A stretch of DNA of 16,234 nucleotides from Candidatus Caenarcanales bacterium (GCA_022447685.1 JAKVAO010000058.1:1-16234); one strand, 5' to 3'. Positions 1 through 9,305 are shown, counted from the first letter of the stretch. The notes: generated from the letters alone by a model not told the origin. A program made the numbers and translations.

Positions 1-2
1 CT

Positions 3-47
3 GACGCAAATAAGCCAGACTCAGAAGGAAATATCTCTTTAGAGTAG
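3..47 (+). CDS. Possible 3' end of a gene entering from the left (perhaps tnpB)
   Basis: In frame 3 the first codons read DANKPDSEGNISLE and end at TAG (45-47). Frame 1 is also open, ending at TAG (40-42), so the frame is undecided. The position, about 30 bp before a strong hairpin, is where the C-terminus of an IS605 OrfB/TnpB would lie. The residues alone are too few to identify the protein. The call rests on context only and the gene is cut by the window edge. Confidence 0.22.
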   Translation, partial: DANKPDSEGNISLE

Positions 48-74
48 TACCGGCTTTCAGCCAAGATCTCTAAC

Positions 75-95
75 CCACCAACTTATAGTTGGTGG
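75..95 (+). repeat. Perfect 9-bp hairpin
   Basis: CCACCAACT and AGTTGGTGG are exact reverse complements separated by TAT. The stem is GC-rich in otherwise AT-rich surroundings, so it stands out. It is best explained as the subterminal recognition hairpin of an IS200/IS605-type element. No T-tract follows, which argues against an intrinsic terminator. Confidence 0.7.
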
Positions 96-120
96 TAGTT
101 AAGTTAACGAAAAGGATCAA

Positions 121-270
121 TTGAGTAAAAACTTAGAAAAGCTTCATGCGGAATAAAATGATTTAAATTTACCAGATTAGGAAGTGGAAAAACTTGATAA
201 AGCAGTTGTGAATAATGAAATTAATAAGAAATTGAATTCTAGTATGAAATACCAAATAAGCACAAAATAA
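121..270 (+). pseudogene. Coding-like remnant broken by stop codons
   Basis: An AAAGGA motif (111-116) precedes TTG at 121. The frame then reads LSKNLEKLHAE, stop (154-156), NDLNLPD, stop (178-180), EVEKLDKAVVNNEINKKL and onward to a stop at 268-270. The Lys/Glu/Asn-rich, helical language resembles that of the giant protein just downstream, so this may be the decayed 5' part of the same or a related gene. It could also be chance in AT-rich DNA. No function is assigned. Confidence 0.3.
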
Positions 271-288
271 TATTCATGATATGCCAAC

Positions 289-304
289 ATCTTAAGCTTA
301 AGAT
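289..304. promoter_or_regulatory. 16-bp perfect palindrome upstream of the giant gene
   Basis: ATCTTAAGCTTAAGAT equals its own reverse complement over all 16 bases. Its right end merges with a -10-like GATAAT (302-307), 13 nt before the ATG at 321. This is the geometry of an operator for a dimeric regulator overlapping a promoter. No good -35 hexamer is seen 16-18 bp upstream, so the promoter itself is uncertain. Confidence 0.4.
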
Positions 305-320
305 AATCCCATGGTCTTGA

Positions 321-3300
321 ATGCAAACAGTCTCAGAAATCTTATTAAATGACAAGTATATTCTTCCGAAACCTAAGAATAAAGATTTTCTTGTTAGATT
401 AACTAAATTTCTAGCTAACTTAAATACTAAATCCAAAGAATTGAATAATTACTTAGATAAACTATTTAGGATAGAAGTTTCTAACACTAATTCCATCAAA
501 GCTGCAGATAAAAAAGTTGAGCTTATAGAGAAAGTTGAGAAGCTTGAAGCTGAAATTAAACCTAGTGAGGGAGTTGAAAAGAATTTTAATAAACAGAAGG
601 AGTTGACTGGATTTGGTAAGGATTTAAAAAGTACCTATTTAGAAAATGTTAGAACAGCTTTAAAGGCGATTAAAAATGGTGTGGCAAATAATTCTGAAAA
701 GCTTGAAAGTCTTCAAGAAAATTTAGATTCTAGTCAAAGAGCTATTGAGGATGCTTATTTGAGCAATTTTACATTGAATGAACCTCTATTGGAAAGAATG
801 AAGAGAGATATTCAATATTCTACTTCTAAAATTATAGAGAAAACATCTGTACAAAAAAAATTTGAAAAACAATTAAATAAAGAATTTGAAGATCTTGGTA
901 TTTTTAATATTACTCATAAATCACATAGAGGAATACAAGTATTTCATCATATTATCAACTCAATTCTTCATGATCTATTTCAACAAAACATAGAAGATTT
1001 ACTTTCAGATATTGATGACAGTTCAACTCTTAACTTACCACAAAAACAATACTTAAAATCTCGTTTTCTAGAGGAGTTAAATTTTTCAGGAAAAATGTTT
1101 AAAAGAGTTTATCAAGAACCGAAAGAAATCTTCATAAAGGAATTAAAAGAAAAGTATGCACTTCCAGAAAATATGGAAAATAATACTGCAATGCTTCATA
1201 TATATTGTCCAGAGCTCGTAAAAGTATTTAAAACAATACTTTCAAAAAAAGAATTGGACACAGCGCTAAAAGAAATTGAAATTTTCAGACCAATTACAAT
1301 AAATTACTTTAAGGCAGATAATTTTTTAAATGAAAATGTAACTAATAAATTAATAGAGGCGCACTTTTCACCTTGGATGACAAAATTCAAAAATGAGCTT
1401 ATAGAATCTAATCAAAGCAGCTTTAGTTCAGGTTTCACAAATGAACTAGTTAAAAGATTTACAGAACCAAATCTCAAAGGATTATTTTCAAATAAAAAGT
1501 CAATAGGCAAATTTCTTCCTGAGCAAGGCTATTTAAAGAATATTACTAAAAATACCTATTCAAGTAGAATTGCAAAAGATACTAATACCTTAGAAATATT
1601 CAAGAATAACCTAGAGAATTTAAAAGAAATTCTTAAAGAGAATAACAATCTAAGTGAAGAAGAGGAAGAGCAATTTGATGCTATCCAAAAAAATACCCAC
1701 TGGATATATAACTTTGAAAACAGAACATTATTTCCATTAACGCAAAAACAAAATCAGGTTAAGAATTTTAAATTCATAGCAGACTTAAGATTAAGAATCT
1801 ACTATCAGCAAGCTCAAAAGCAATTCTATAAAGACTTAGATCAATTTAAAACTGAAATGAATTGTAAAGAACATATTACTAATAATATAAAACGGTTTTT
1901 TTACGACTATCATAAAATACCTGGTATAGAAATTCAATATAGCAAGATAGAAAAGCCGTTAAGTGCTTTTGTAACTTGGAAAAGATCAAAACTCACCGAG
2001 TTACAAAACAAAAATATTGATACACATCTAGTTGACGCTAAGAACAAAATTAATATTAGGTCACAACATAAAATGAAGAAAGGCTTTGAGGAATCACAAG
2101 CCCTGTTCAAAATATATCTAAATGATCTTATTAAAGATATTCAGGGTCAATTCCCAGAACTATCAAATGAGGATAATATTTCGATCGAAAATTTCTTTAT
2201 TCATTCGAGAAAATTCTTAAAATCTCCATTCAAAGCAAAAACTCAATACCTAAACTCAGCAATTGAATCAAGCTCGCCACCAATAAGTTACGCCACTAAA
2301 AAGTTAATTGCTGATCATTTATGCCCATGGCATAAAAAACTAGAGAGCAATATATATTCTCAATTCAGCCTTCCGAATATGACTAAGTCAAGAAACTATG
2401 ATAAATCTTGGGAAAATGAGCATCATCATGCTTTTAGATCAATTTATCCTTTCGTAAACCCTATTACTTACAATGAAATAATTAGTAACAACGAAGAAAA
2501 AAATTACTTTCAAGACATAAGGCAAATAAAAAGTCTCTGCACAAAAGTTTACCAGGATTACCTTGCAAAAACAAACAATGAAAATCCAAAAAGTTTCACT
2601 GATTTTTACTATAAACACTGTCGAGTCGAAGCTGAAAAGCAAGGTTATGCAATGCCGAAAATAGAAGAACTAGGTCAACTCTATGAAAATAAAAATATTT
2701 CACAAGTTGAAATCCTTAGAGATATTTTCTCATTAGATGCCTTATCTAGAGAGGAATCAGAGCAATTGATTTATGAAGCCTTGAAAGATAAAGACAAATA
2801 TCAATATAAGATCGATATTTCACATTTATCAACTCTAGATCATAGAAACCCCATGCTAAACTTAAATGATACTGAACTTCAAGAAGCTTATTCAAAATAC
2901 TTTTACAATCTCTATCAAGAGAAACTTCTAGAAAAATTTGATCAAAATTCTCAAACTAAAATAATTAATCTGAGTGATTGGTTTTTACAAACTAAAAGAG
3001 ATTTAGGTATGATTCCTTCTCTCACTAATATTAAAAACAATATAGCAGAATTAAAAGAGTTACCTGAAAGTGAATTTATCTTTAAAACACTTAAGTTCTT
3101 AAGTAACGATTCTAAATCATTGATTGAAAGCAAAGTTAATGAATATAAGGCAGTTAATAAGACGTTACCAGAAAATCCTTATCAATTCTATTCTCAGATC
3201 CAAAAAGAAAGTCCTGAAATACTTAAGGACATTAATAAGCTTAAATTAAAAGATCAATATAGGCTTCTTAAACTTTTATTTCCAGAAGATGAAAATAAGA

Positions 3301-6300
3301 AGAAGCTACTAACTAAAGAACTTCTTTACACTATAGAAGAACATGGCGAAGTAACTCAACTTATAGTTTTAAAAAATATTTTTGCTGATAACCCTGAAAT
3401 CATGCAACTACTGAAATCAAATAAAATTAAGAAAATTATTGATAAAAATATTCCAGCACCAGAATTTATATCCAGTGAAGATTTAGAAAAAATTATTAAT
3501 GAGTTAGACCTTCAGAAAGGTCGCGAAGAAAATAAAATAAAAGCATTCAAGGTTGAAGACAGTGAAATTCTAAACACTGTAATCCCTTTTCAGGACTATT
3601 TCCTAAATAGCACCCTTAATAAACTCTGGAATGAAGTAAATCAAGATCCTACAAGATTAGAGTCAATAATTCAAGAATCTCAGAGTTCAAATCCACAAAC
3701 AAAATATATCGCAGAAAGTTTTTTAGAAGAATTCAAGGAAGTAAATGATTTTACTAAACCTAAAAACTTCTCTAAAGAAATAGAACCAAATGATATGCAA
3801 AAGCTTGCAGTATTAAGACTTCTAGAATCACCATTCAATTCCCTCGGAAATTGGAGTGCCCCTGGGACTGGTAAAACAATTGCTTCATTACTGGCATCTG
3901 CCATTTTAGAGTCTGAGCATACCCTAATTATCGGACCAAACTCAGTTATAGCAGATCCTAAAGAGTGGCAAAAACAAATCAAAGAAGCGATTCCTCAAAG
4001 CAAAATTAACGCTAAAGTTAATCAGTTAGAACTAAATGATAAAAAAGCTAACTTCACTTTATTAAATTATGAATTGCTAAATGCACAAGCTTCAAAGAAA
4101 TCACTATCATACCTAGAATCAAGTGAAATTCCCATAGATTTTATAATCATAGATGAAGCTCACCACCTTTTAGATAAAAATAGTGACCAGTATAAAAATA
4201 TAAACACCTTAATTAAAAACCTAAGAGCTAAGGATCCAGATATAAAAATACTCTTTATGTCTGGAACACCTATTATTAATAAAATAGAAGAAGCTCACTC
4301 TCTCCATAGCGTTATCTTACAAAGAGATTTAGAATATGACCCTAACAATACTTTCATTAATCATACAGATGCACATATACTTTACAATTCAAATTCAGTT
4401 AGATTTAAACAAGATTACCCTTATAAATATCATGAAATAAAAATTAATATTGACGAACAAGGTAGTGAAATTAAAGAACGATATGAAAATGAACTAAAAG
4501 CAAATACTACTACTGGCTCGAAAGATAGGGTATTAATTAAATACAAGTTACCAGAGTTAGCTGAAAATCTTAAGAAGAAAGCTGTTATCTATTGTGAATA
4601 TACCGATCAAATAATCCCTGAAATAAAAAAATATTTAGATGAGTGTCCTAACTTTACAGTTGGGATGTATACTGGAGAATATAAAAAAGACATTGTAGAT
4701 TTCAAAAAAGGAGATAAGGATATCCTCATCCTCTCTCCAGCAGGTGCTGAAGGTATAAATCTTCAAGAAGCTTCTTCAGTACATTTACTCATTAATCCAT
4801 GGACTCATGCTAGAGAAGAACAAGTGATACGCAGAGTTGCAAGATTAGGACAAGAAGAGCCTGTAGATGTTTTTAAATATATAGTAACTTCTAATGATGC
4901 TGAGTTAACACCTGATGAACATAAAGAACAAATAGTAAAAGAGAAGTCATTGCTGGAAGAATTTTGCCTAGATGATTCTTTTGGAGAGATTTATACTCAC
5001 CAGAGACTCAAAAAATTTTTAAATAATATTAAAGCTAAAGCATTGAAGTTTGAAGCACAAAAATTTTCTTTGACAGATTTCAAATTTAAAGATATTGATG
5101 ACCCACAAAAATATCTAAATCTAAATATTAGTCAAATAATAAAGAATATCAATTCAGCTATCTATGACGATTTAGATAAACAAGACTTAACACAGGCAGA
5201 ATATTCATCAATAAAACCAAATATTGATAAATCATTAGAGGAAATTAAAAATATACTCAAATCAAATGAAACTTTAGATACAAAAAGTAAACACGCTGTA
5301 AACGCTTTCAAGAAAATATCAAAACATTTAGATGCTATAGATAAAGCCCCATTAAGCATTCAAGCAATATACGATAAAGTTTATAACATTCTTAAAGTTA
5401 AGTATGAAACAAATTATTTTTATTTACAGCTCTGCAATATAGAAGCTGATAGTGAAGAAAGAAAAGAAAAAGATCTTAAAGAATTAGCAGCTTTCCTAAT
5501 GAAAAGTCCCAATTCTGACAAAAAAATAAATTTGCAAAGTTTAGATAAAAACAATATCTACAAAAAATTATTTGTTGGGGTTAATAACAAAAATAATTCA
5601 GATGAACTCAGAGCAGCTCTGCAAATTTATTTAAAAGAAGGAAGTCAGCACGAAACAACAGCTCAGCATAGTATCACGATGAGCTTAGATATCTTTCTAA
5701 AACTTACTAGTTTAAGACTTAAAAAACTGGAAAGTAGACTTGCCCATCTAACAGACAATCAAGAGAACTCAGAAATAACAAAATATTTTATAAAAGTATT
5801 CACGCGCGCAAAGAAAAATCAATCTGGCTACTATCAAATACCTTATACATATATCTTCACAACCATATTAAAAACAGTGAGTCTCTATGACAAATATCAA
5901 CTGCTAAAAGAAAAAGATCCAGAATTATATGGGGAAATTATAAAGGCAAATGATCGCTTACAAAAAGCTAAAAGGAAAATAAAAGAAGAGTACTTAGGTT
6001 TCAATGATTATAATACAACTAAACAAAAGCAAATTCTAGAGGAATTAAGCCCACTAGTAACATATTTAAAAAGCTTAAGAGAAAGAGCAGGAGAGACTGT
6101 AAGTAACTACAATGAAATTAGTTTAGATAAAAAATTAGTCGACAAGGATGGAGAGAATAATGCTTATCATATGATCATTGCTTCAGATGATGTAGTAATT
6201 TATGATCAGCAAATGCAATTCCTTCTAGATGATTTTAATGACTATATTAATAATTCAAACCAGTTTAATAATATTGCTGAAGCTATTTTAGGTGTAAGAC

Positions 6301-6629
6301 CACATACAGCTTTAGAAAGAAGCCTAGTTAATAGAAAAATTACTTTTGCTGCAAATGATTTTATAGATAAAATGTTTAAAGATCCTGATAAATATCTTAC
6401 TGCATCGGAAAATCCTAGGCAAGCTCTTGAACCTAATTTTGAAAATAAAGAAATAGAAGCTCTAACACAATTACTCTCCTCAGATAATCTCGATAAAGGT
6501 CAAGAGATACTCTTAGAAATATATTCAAAATTAATCATACCTTTTTTCGAAGAACGTCAATCAGAAAATGCAAAAAATGAAACATCACAAGAAGACTTTG
6601 ATGATGAATTAAGAGAAGAATATATTTAA
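321..6629 (+). CDS. Giant SWI2/SNF2-type helicase-domain protein (2,102 aa)
   Basis: The motor domain is clear. Walker A is SAPGTGKT (1179-1186), the Ia-like stretch is LIIGPNSVIADPKEW, and the DEAH box is at 1278-1281. Motif III is SGTP (1314-1317), the motif IV region KAVIYCEY starts near 1420, and motif V is GAEGINL (from 1475). Motif VI is REEQVIRRVARLGQ (1498-1511), whose ending in Arg-x-Gly-Gln-like form is typical of SNF2 translocases. Such motors use ATP to move on double-stranded DNA and remodel protein-DNA complexes. Family members are usually about 900-1,200 residues. Here about 1,150 residues precede the motor and about 550 follow, mostly charged, Lys/Glu/Asn-rich and predicted helical, with coiled-coil-like text at about 55-140. 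I recognise no nuclease or methylase motif in them, no signal peptide and no membrane segment. The start is the first ATG after an in-frame TGA (318-320), with no Shine-Dalgarno. A 5' truncation is possible, given the IS end and broken coding sequence upstream. The gene is markedly AT-rich compared with mutS. Confidence 0.9.
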   Translation: MQTVSEILLNDKYILPKPKNKDFLVRLTKFLANLNTKSKELNNYLDKLFRIEVSNTNSIKAADKKVELIEKVEKLEAEIKPSEGVEKNFNKQKELTGFGKDLKSTYLENVRTALKAIKNGVANNSEKLESLQENLDSSQRAIEDAYLSNFTLNEPLLERMKRDIQYSTSKIIEKTSVQKKFEKQLNKEFEDLGIFNITHKSHRGIQVFHHIINSILHDLFQQNIEDLLSDIDDSSTLNLPQKQYLKSRFLEELNFSGKMFKRVYQEPKEIFIKELKEKYALPENMENNTAMLHIYCPELVKVFKTILSKKELDTALKEIEIFRPITINYFKADNFLNENVTNKLIEAHFSPWMTKFKNELIESNQSSFSSGFTNELVKRFTEPNLKGLFSNKKSIGKFLPEQGYLKNITKNTYSSRIAKDTNTLEIFKNNLENLKEILKENNNLSEEEEEQFDAIQKNTHWIYNFENRTLFPLTQKQNQVKNFKFIADLRLRIYYQQAQKQFYKDLDQFKTEMNCKEHITNNIKRFFYDYHKIPGIEIQYSKIEKPLSAFVTWKRSKLTELQNKNIDTHLVDAKNKINIRSQHKMKKGFEESQALFKIYLNDLIKDIQGQFPELSNEDNISIENFFIHSRKFLKSPFKAKTQYLNSAIESSSPPISYATKKLIADHLCPWHKKLESNIYSQFSLPNMTKSRNYDKSWENEHHHAFRSIYPFVNPITYNEIISNNEEKNYFQDIRQIKSLCTKVYQDYLAKTNNENPKSFTDFYYKHCRVEAEKQGYAMPKIEELGQLYENKNISQVEILRDIFSLDALSREESEQLIYEALKDKDKYQYKIDISHLSTLDHRNPMLNLNDTELQEAYSKYFYNLYQEKLLEKFDQNSQTKIINLSDWFLQTKRDLGMIPSLTNIKNNIAELKELPESEFIFKTLKFLSNDSKSLIESKVNEYKAVNKTLPENPYQFYSQIQKESPEILKDINKLKLKDQYRLLKLLFPEDENKKKLLTKELLYTIEEHGEVTQLIVLKNIFADNPEIMQLLKSNKIKKIIDKNIPAPEFISSEDLEKIINELDLQKGREENKIKAFKVEDSEILNTVIPFQDYFLNSTLNKLWNEVNQDPTRLESIIQESQSSNPQTKYIAESFLEEFKEVNDFTKPKNFSKEIEPNDMQKLAVLRLLESPFNSLGNWSAPGTGKTIASLLASAILESEHTLIIGPNSVIADPKEWQKQIKEAIPQSKINAKVNQLELNDKKANFTLLNYELLNAQASKKSLSYLESSEIPIDFIIIDEAHHLLDKNSDQYKNINTLIKNLRAKDPDIKILFMSGTPIINKIEEAHSLHSVILQRDLEYDPNNTFINHTDAHILYNSNSVRFKQDYPYKYHEIKINIDEQGSEIKERYENELKANTTTGSKDRVLIKYKLPELAENLKKKAVIYCEYTDQIIPEIKKYLDECPNFTVGMYTGEYKKDIVDFKKGDKDILILSPAGAEGINLQEASSVHLLINPWTHAREEQVIRRVARLGQEEPVDVFKYIVTSNDAELTPDEHKEQIVKEKSLLEEFCLDDSFGEIYTHQRLKKFLNNIKAKALKFEAQKFSLTDFKFKDIDDPQKYLNLNISQIIKNINSAIYDDLDKQDLTQAEYSSIKPNIDKSLEEIKNILKSNETLDTKSKHAVNAFKKISKHLDAIDKAPLSIQAIYDKVYNILKVKYETNYFYLQLCNIEADSEERKEKDLKELAAFLMKSPNSDKKINLQSLDKNNIYKKLFVGVNNKNNSDELRAALQIYLKEGSQHETTAQHSITMSLDIFLKLTSLRLKKLESRLAHLTDNQENSEITKYFIKVFTRAKKNQSGYYQIPYTYIFTTILKTVSLYDKYQLLKEKDPELYGEIIKANDRLQKAKRKIKEEYLGFNDYNTTKQKQILEELSPLVTYLKSLRERAGETVSNYNEISLDKKLVDKDGENNAYHMIIASDDVVIYDQQMQFLLDDFNDYINNSNQFNNIAEAILGVRPHTALERSLVNRKITFAANDFIDKMFKDPDKYLTASENPRQALEPNFENKEIEALTQLLSSDNLDKGQEILLEIYSKLIIPFFEERQSENAKNETSQEDFDDELREEYI

Positions 6630-6645
6630 TTCTTTAGGTGATTAC

Positions 6646-9267
6646 TTATCGATTCTTCAAAGCCTGAAACAATGGCGTAGACTCTAAGTCAACATTGGCA
6701 CCTTGAATAAACTTCTTCTTAGTACTAGGCATTGCGTGTGCTTTCACTAATTCTCTATTAAGAGTGTTAGCTTTAGAAATAATTTCAGAAGGTAAGCCTG
6801 CAAGCTTAGCAACTTCTATACCATAGCTTTTACCAGCAGAGCCTGGCGCAACTTTATGTAAGAATTCGATTTTGTGCTTCACCGAATCTGGTTCTGAAAC
6901 TAGCATCTGATAATTGATTACAGACCTAGGATGGTATTTTTCTAGAACAGCTAGTTCATGGTAATGTGTCGCAAATATAGTTCTAGGGCAGTCTTTTTCG
7001 ACTATGTATTCTGCTATTGCCCAAGCAATAGAAACACCATCGTAAGTGCTGGTTCCTCTACCAATCTCATCTAGAACTAGAAAGCTTCTAGAGCTCATAC
7101 CGTTCACAATACTGGCAACTTCGTTCATTTCTACCATGAAGGTTGATTGACCTGAAGCTAGATCATCGCTTGCTCCAATTCTGGTGAAGATTCTATCGAC
7201 TAAACCAATTCTGGCTTTGCGTGCAGGTACAAAAGAACCAGCTTGAGCAAGTAAAATGATGAGGGCGTTTTGGCGCATGTAGGTACTTTTACCAGCCATA
7301 TTGGGACCTGTGAGTAAAACTAAAGATGCTTCACTGTCTGTGTGTGCGTGCTTAGTTCCCAAAAACAAATCATTTTCTACAAATTCACCAATTCCTAGAT
7401 TTTGCTCTACAACAGGGTGTCTTCCAGCTTCAATTTCAAGCACTGAAGAGTCTTCAAGTTCTGGGCAAACATAGTTGTTTTCTATGGCAAGCATAGAAAG
7501 TGAGAGGATGGCACTGAGGTCGGCTATCAATTCTGCAAGTACTTTGATTACTGGGGCTAAGACAGCATTTCTAGATTTAAAGTCTTGAAACATTTTGTAC
7601 TCTAAGTTGTTACGCTTAGATTCTGCGCTCAGTGCTTTAGTTTCAAACTCTTTAAGTTCTTCACTGATGAATCTTAAGCTGTTTACTAGGGTTTGCTTAC
7701 AAGTGAAATTCTCAGGTATGAATTTTTGGTTTAGTTTAGAAACTTCTATGTAGTAGCCATGAACTTTATTGAAAGAAACTTTCAATGTTTTAACACCCAA
7801 ATCTTCTCTTAGTTTGGCTTCATAAGTACTGAGCCAATTAGAGGACTCTTCCATCAAGCTGATATATTCATCAAGTTCTAGGTTGATTCCTTTTCTGAAA
7901 ATCTCACCTTCGGTTAAATTTATAGATGGAGATTCAAGAATGCTTGCTTCAATTTGATTGATAAAGTCATGGATCTCTTCAGGCACAGAGTTTAATCTAG
8001 AGAGTAAATCTGATTTGAAGTCAGGAACTCTAGAGCTGATTTTGAGAACTAGCAGCAGAGAATCTTTCAAGGCCACTAACTCTTTAGGCATAATACTTTC
8101 AAGGCTTAATCGATGTGCAAGTCTATTGAGATCTGCCATCTCATCAAGAAATTCATAGAGATCTCTTTGAATTGTCCAATCTTCATTTAGTTCTTTGATA
8201 GCTTTTTGGCGATTTCTTATCGCTTCAAGATCATAGAGTGGTTGCTCTAGCCATGACTGTAAGCGTCTTTTCCCAAGTGGGCAGTTGGTTCTATCTATAG
8301 CAGCAAATAATGACCCTGCTCTAGTGTTGCTGTGTAAACCTTTACTTATCTCCAAGTTTCTTCTAGTGCTAGAGTCTAGCAGCATATATGAACCAACTTG
8401 GTAAGTCCTCAAAGAATCAAATAATTTACCTGCTTTAGCTTCATAAAGTGTTTTTTGATTTTCGGCTATGTACTCAAGTAAGGCACCAGCTGCAGATATT
8501 GCTAGGTGGAAATTATCCTCAAGGTCTTTAGATATTGCTTTGATGGAAAATTCTCTTCTGATGTTTGATTTGGCAGCTGTGTAATCAAAGTATCTTTTGT
8601 CGTAGTGAGCAAAAGGAAAGTCTAAGTTCTCAATCATAGCTTCATAAGTGCTTTCTAATTGATGGTCTTCTCTTCTTTTCTTTGCACTTGGTACTAATAA
8701 TTCTGAGGCAGAAATTCTATATAGTTCTTGATTCAAATGTGCTCTTTCAAGTTCGCTTATATAAAACTCACCAGTTGAAATATCAGCGTAAGCAAGGCCA
8801 ACTTTCTTGATTCTTGGATTCTCAAAAATCGCTGCAATGAAGTTGTTTTGATGTCCTTTAAGGAAATCTAGTTCTGAAATAGTTCCTGGAGTGTAAGTTT
8901 GGCAAATTTCTCTTGGTACTAAGCCCTTACAAGTCTTAGGGTCGGCCATTTGCTCTGCAATGCAGACTTTATAGCTTTTTTCTAGTAGTTTTGCGATATA
9001 AGGTTTTACTGCTTTTGCAGGAACTCCAGCCATGGGTATTTTCCCACCTGGATAATTAGTCTCAGATCTACCTGTTAGCGTGATCTCTAGTTCTTTTGCT
9101 AATAATTTAGCGTCATCGAAAAAAGCTTCATAGAAATCACCCATTCTGAAGAATAAAACAGAGCCAGGGTCCATACCTAATCTAGCCCTAAGGTACTGCT
9201 GCATTACAGGTGTATAGTTTTTAAAATCTTCTTCTGGCGGATATGTTGTACCAAAGCCCATAAACAA
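6646..9267 (-). CDS. mutS: DNA mismatch repair protein MutS
   Basis: MutS binds base mismatches and small loops as a dimer and, with ATP, recruits MutL to start strand-specific repair. The N-terminal domain has the mismatch-wedging Phe-x-Glu in GDFYEAF (F45, E47). The ATPase has Walker A GPNMAGKS (654-661) and Walker B ending in LDEIGRGTSTYDG (D733, E734), followed by the ATHYHEL switch segment. The length of 873 residues matches full-length bacterial MutS1 (E. coli about 853). The C-terminus has STPLFQAL, reminiscent of the beta-clamp-binding tail of many MutS proteins. Two starts are possible. TTG at 9267 lies 5 nt after GGAGGA (9273-9278), and ATG at 9261, two codons further in, lies 11 nt after it. 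Spacing favours TTG and codon identity favours ATG. The gene converges on the giant helicase gene with 16 bp between stops. No mutL is in the window. Confidence 0.98.
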   Translation of the reverse strand: MFMGFGTTYPPEEDFKNYTPVMQQYLRARLGMDPGSVLFFRMGDFYEAFFDDAKLLAKELEITLTGRSETNYPGGKIPMAGVPAKAVKPYIAKLLEKSYKVCIAEQMADPKTCKGLVPREICQTYTPGTISELDFLKGHQNNFIAAIFENPRIKKVGLAYADISTGEFYISELERAHLNQELYRISASELLVPSAKKRREDHQLESTYEAMIENLDFPFAHYDKRYFDYTAAKSNIRREFSIKAISKDLEDNFHLAISAAGALLEYIAENQKTLYEAKAGKLFDSLRTYQVGSYMLLDSSTRRNLEISKGLHSNTRAGSLFAAIDRTNCPLGKRRLQSWLEQPLYDLEAIRNRQKAIKELNEDWTIQRDLYEFLDEMADLNRLAHRLSLESIMPKELVALKDSLLLVLKISSRVPDFKSDLLSRLNSVPEEIHDFINQIEASILESPSINLTEGEIFRKGINLELDEYISLMEESSNWLSTYEAKLREDLGVKTLKVSFNKVHGYYIEVSKLNQKFIPENFTCKQTLVNSLRFISEELKEFETKALSAESKRNNLEYKMFQDFKSRNAVLAPVIKVLAELIADLSAILSLSMLAIENNYVCPELEDSSVLEIEAGRHPVVEQNLGIGEFVENDLFLGTKHAHTDSEASLVLLTGPNMAGKSTYMRQNALIILLAQAGSFVPARKARIGLVDRIFTRIGASDDLASGQSTFMVEMNEVASIVNGMSSRSFLVLDEIGRGTSTYDGVSIAWAIAEYIVEKDCPRTIFATHYHELAVLEKYHPRSVINYQMLVSEPDSVKHKIEFLHKVAPGSAGKSYGIEVAKLAGLPSEIISKANTLNRELVKAHAMPSTKKKFIQGANVDLESTPLFQALKNR

Positions 9268-9272
9268 AAAAA

Positions 9273-9286
9273 TCCTCCGAAGAGGA
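9273..9286 (-). promoter_or_regulatory. mutS Shine-Dalgarno inside a cUUCGg hairpin
   Basis: On the mutS mRNA strand the sequence is UCCUC-UUCG-GAGGA, a 5-bp stem closed by the exceptionally stable C(UUCG)G tetraloop. The GGAGGA ribosome-binding sequence (9273-9278) lies in the 3' arm and last loop base. Folding would compete with ribosome binding and lower or regulate MutS synthesis. The structure is read from sequence; the regulatory effect is inferred. Confidence 0.55.
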
Positions 9287-9305
9287 ATTGAATATTATTT
9301 AAATA

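Larger units (their letters stand above)
1..100 (+). mobile_element. Probable right end of an IS200/IS605-type element
   Basis: This stretch contains a small GGCT/AGCC hairpin (about 52-62) and then a perfect 9-bp stem, CCACCAACT (75-83) pairing with AGTTGGTGG (87-95), with a 3-nt loop. Subterminal single-strand hairpins of this kind are what Y1 transposases of the IS200/IS605 family recognise, and a tnpB gene usually ends just inside such a right end. The text around the stem (GATCTCTAACCCACC before it, TAGTTAAG after it) resembles right ends I associate with this family; that is recollection, not a search. No transposase catalytic region is inside the window and the left end is not visible. 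A plain hairpin or rho-independent terminator is less likely, because no T-run follows the stem. Confidence 0.5.

Noticed and set aside
121..320. Stop-codon reassignment explaining the interrupted frame at 121-270 and the TGA before the giant gene
   Set aside because: TAA, TAG and TGA all serve as terminators of intact genes in the window, and the two internal stops are TAA and TAG. Decay or chance is simpler.
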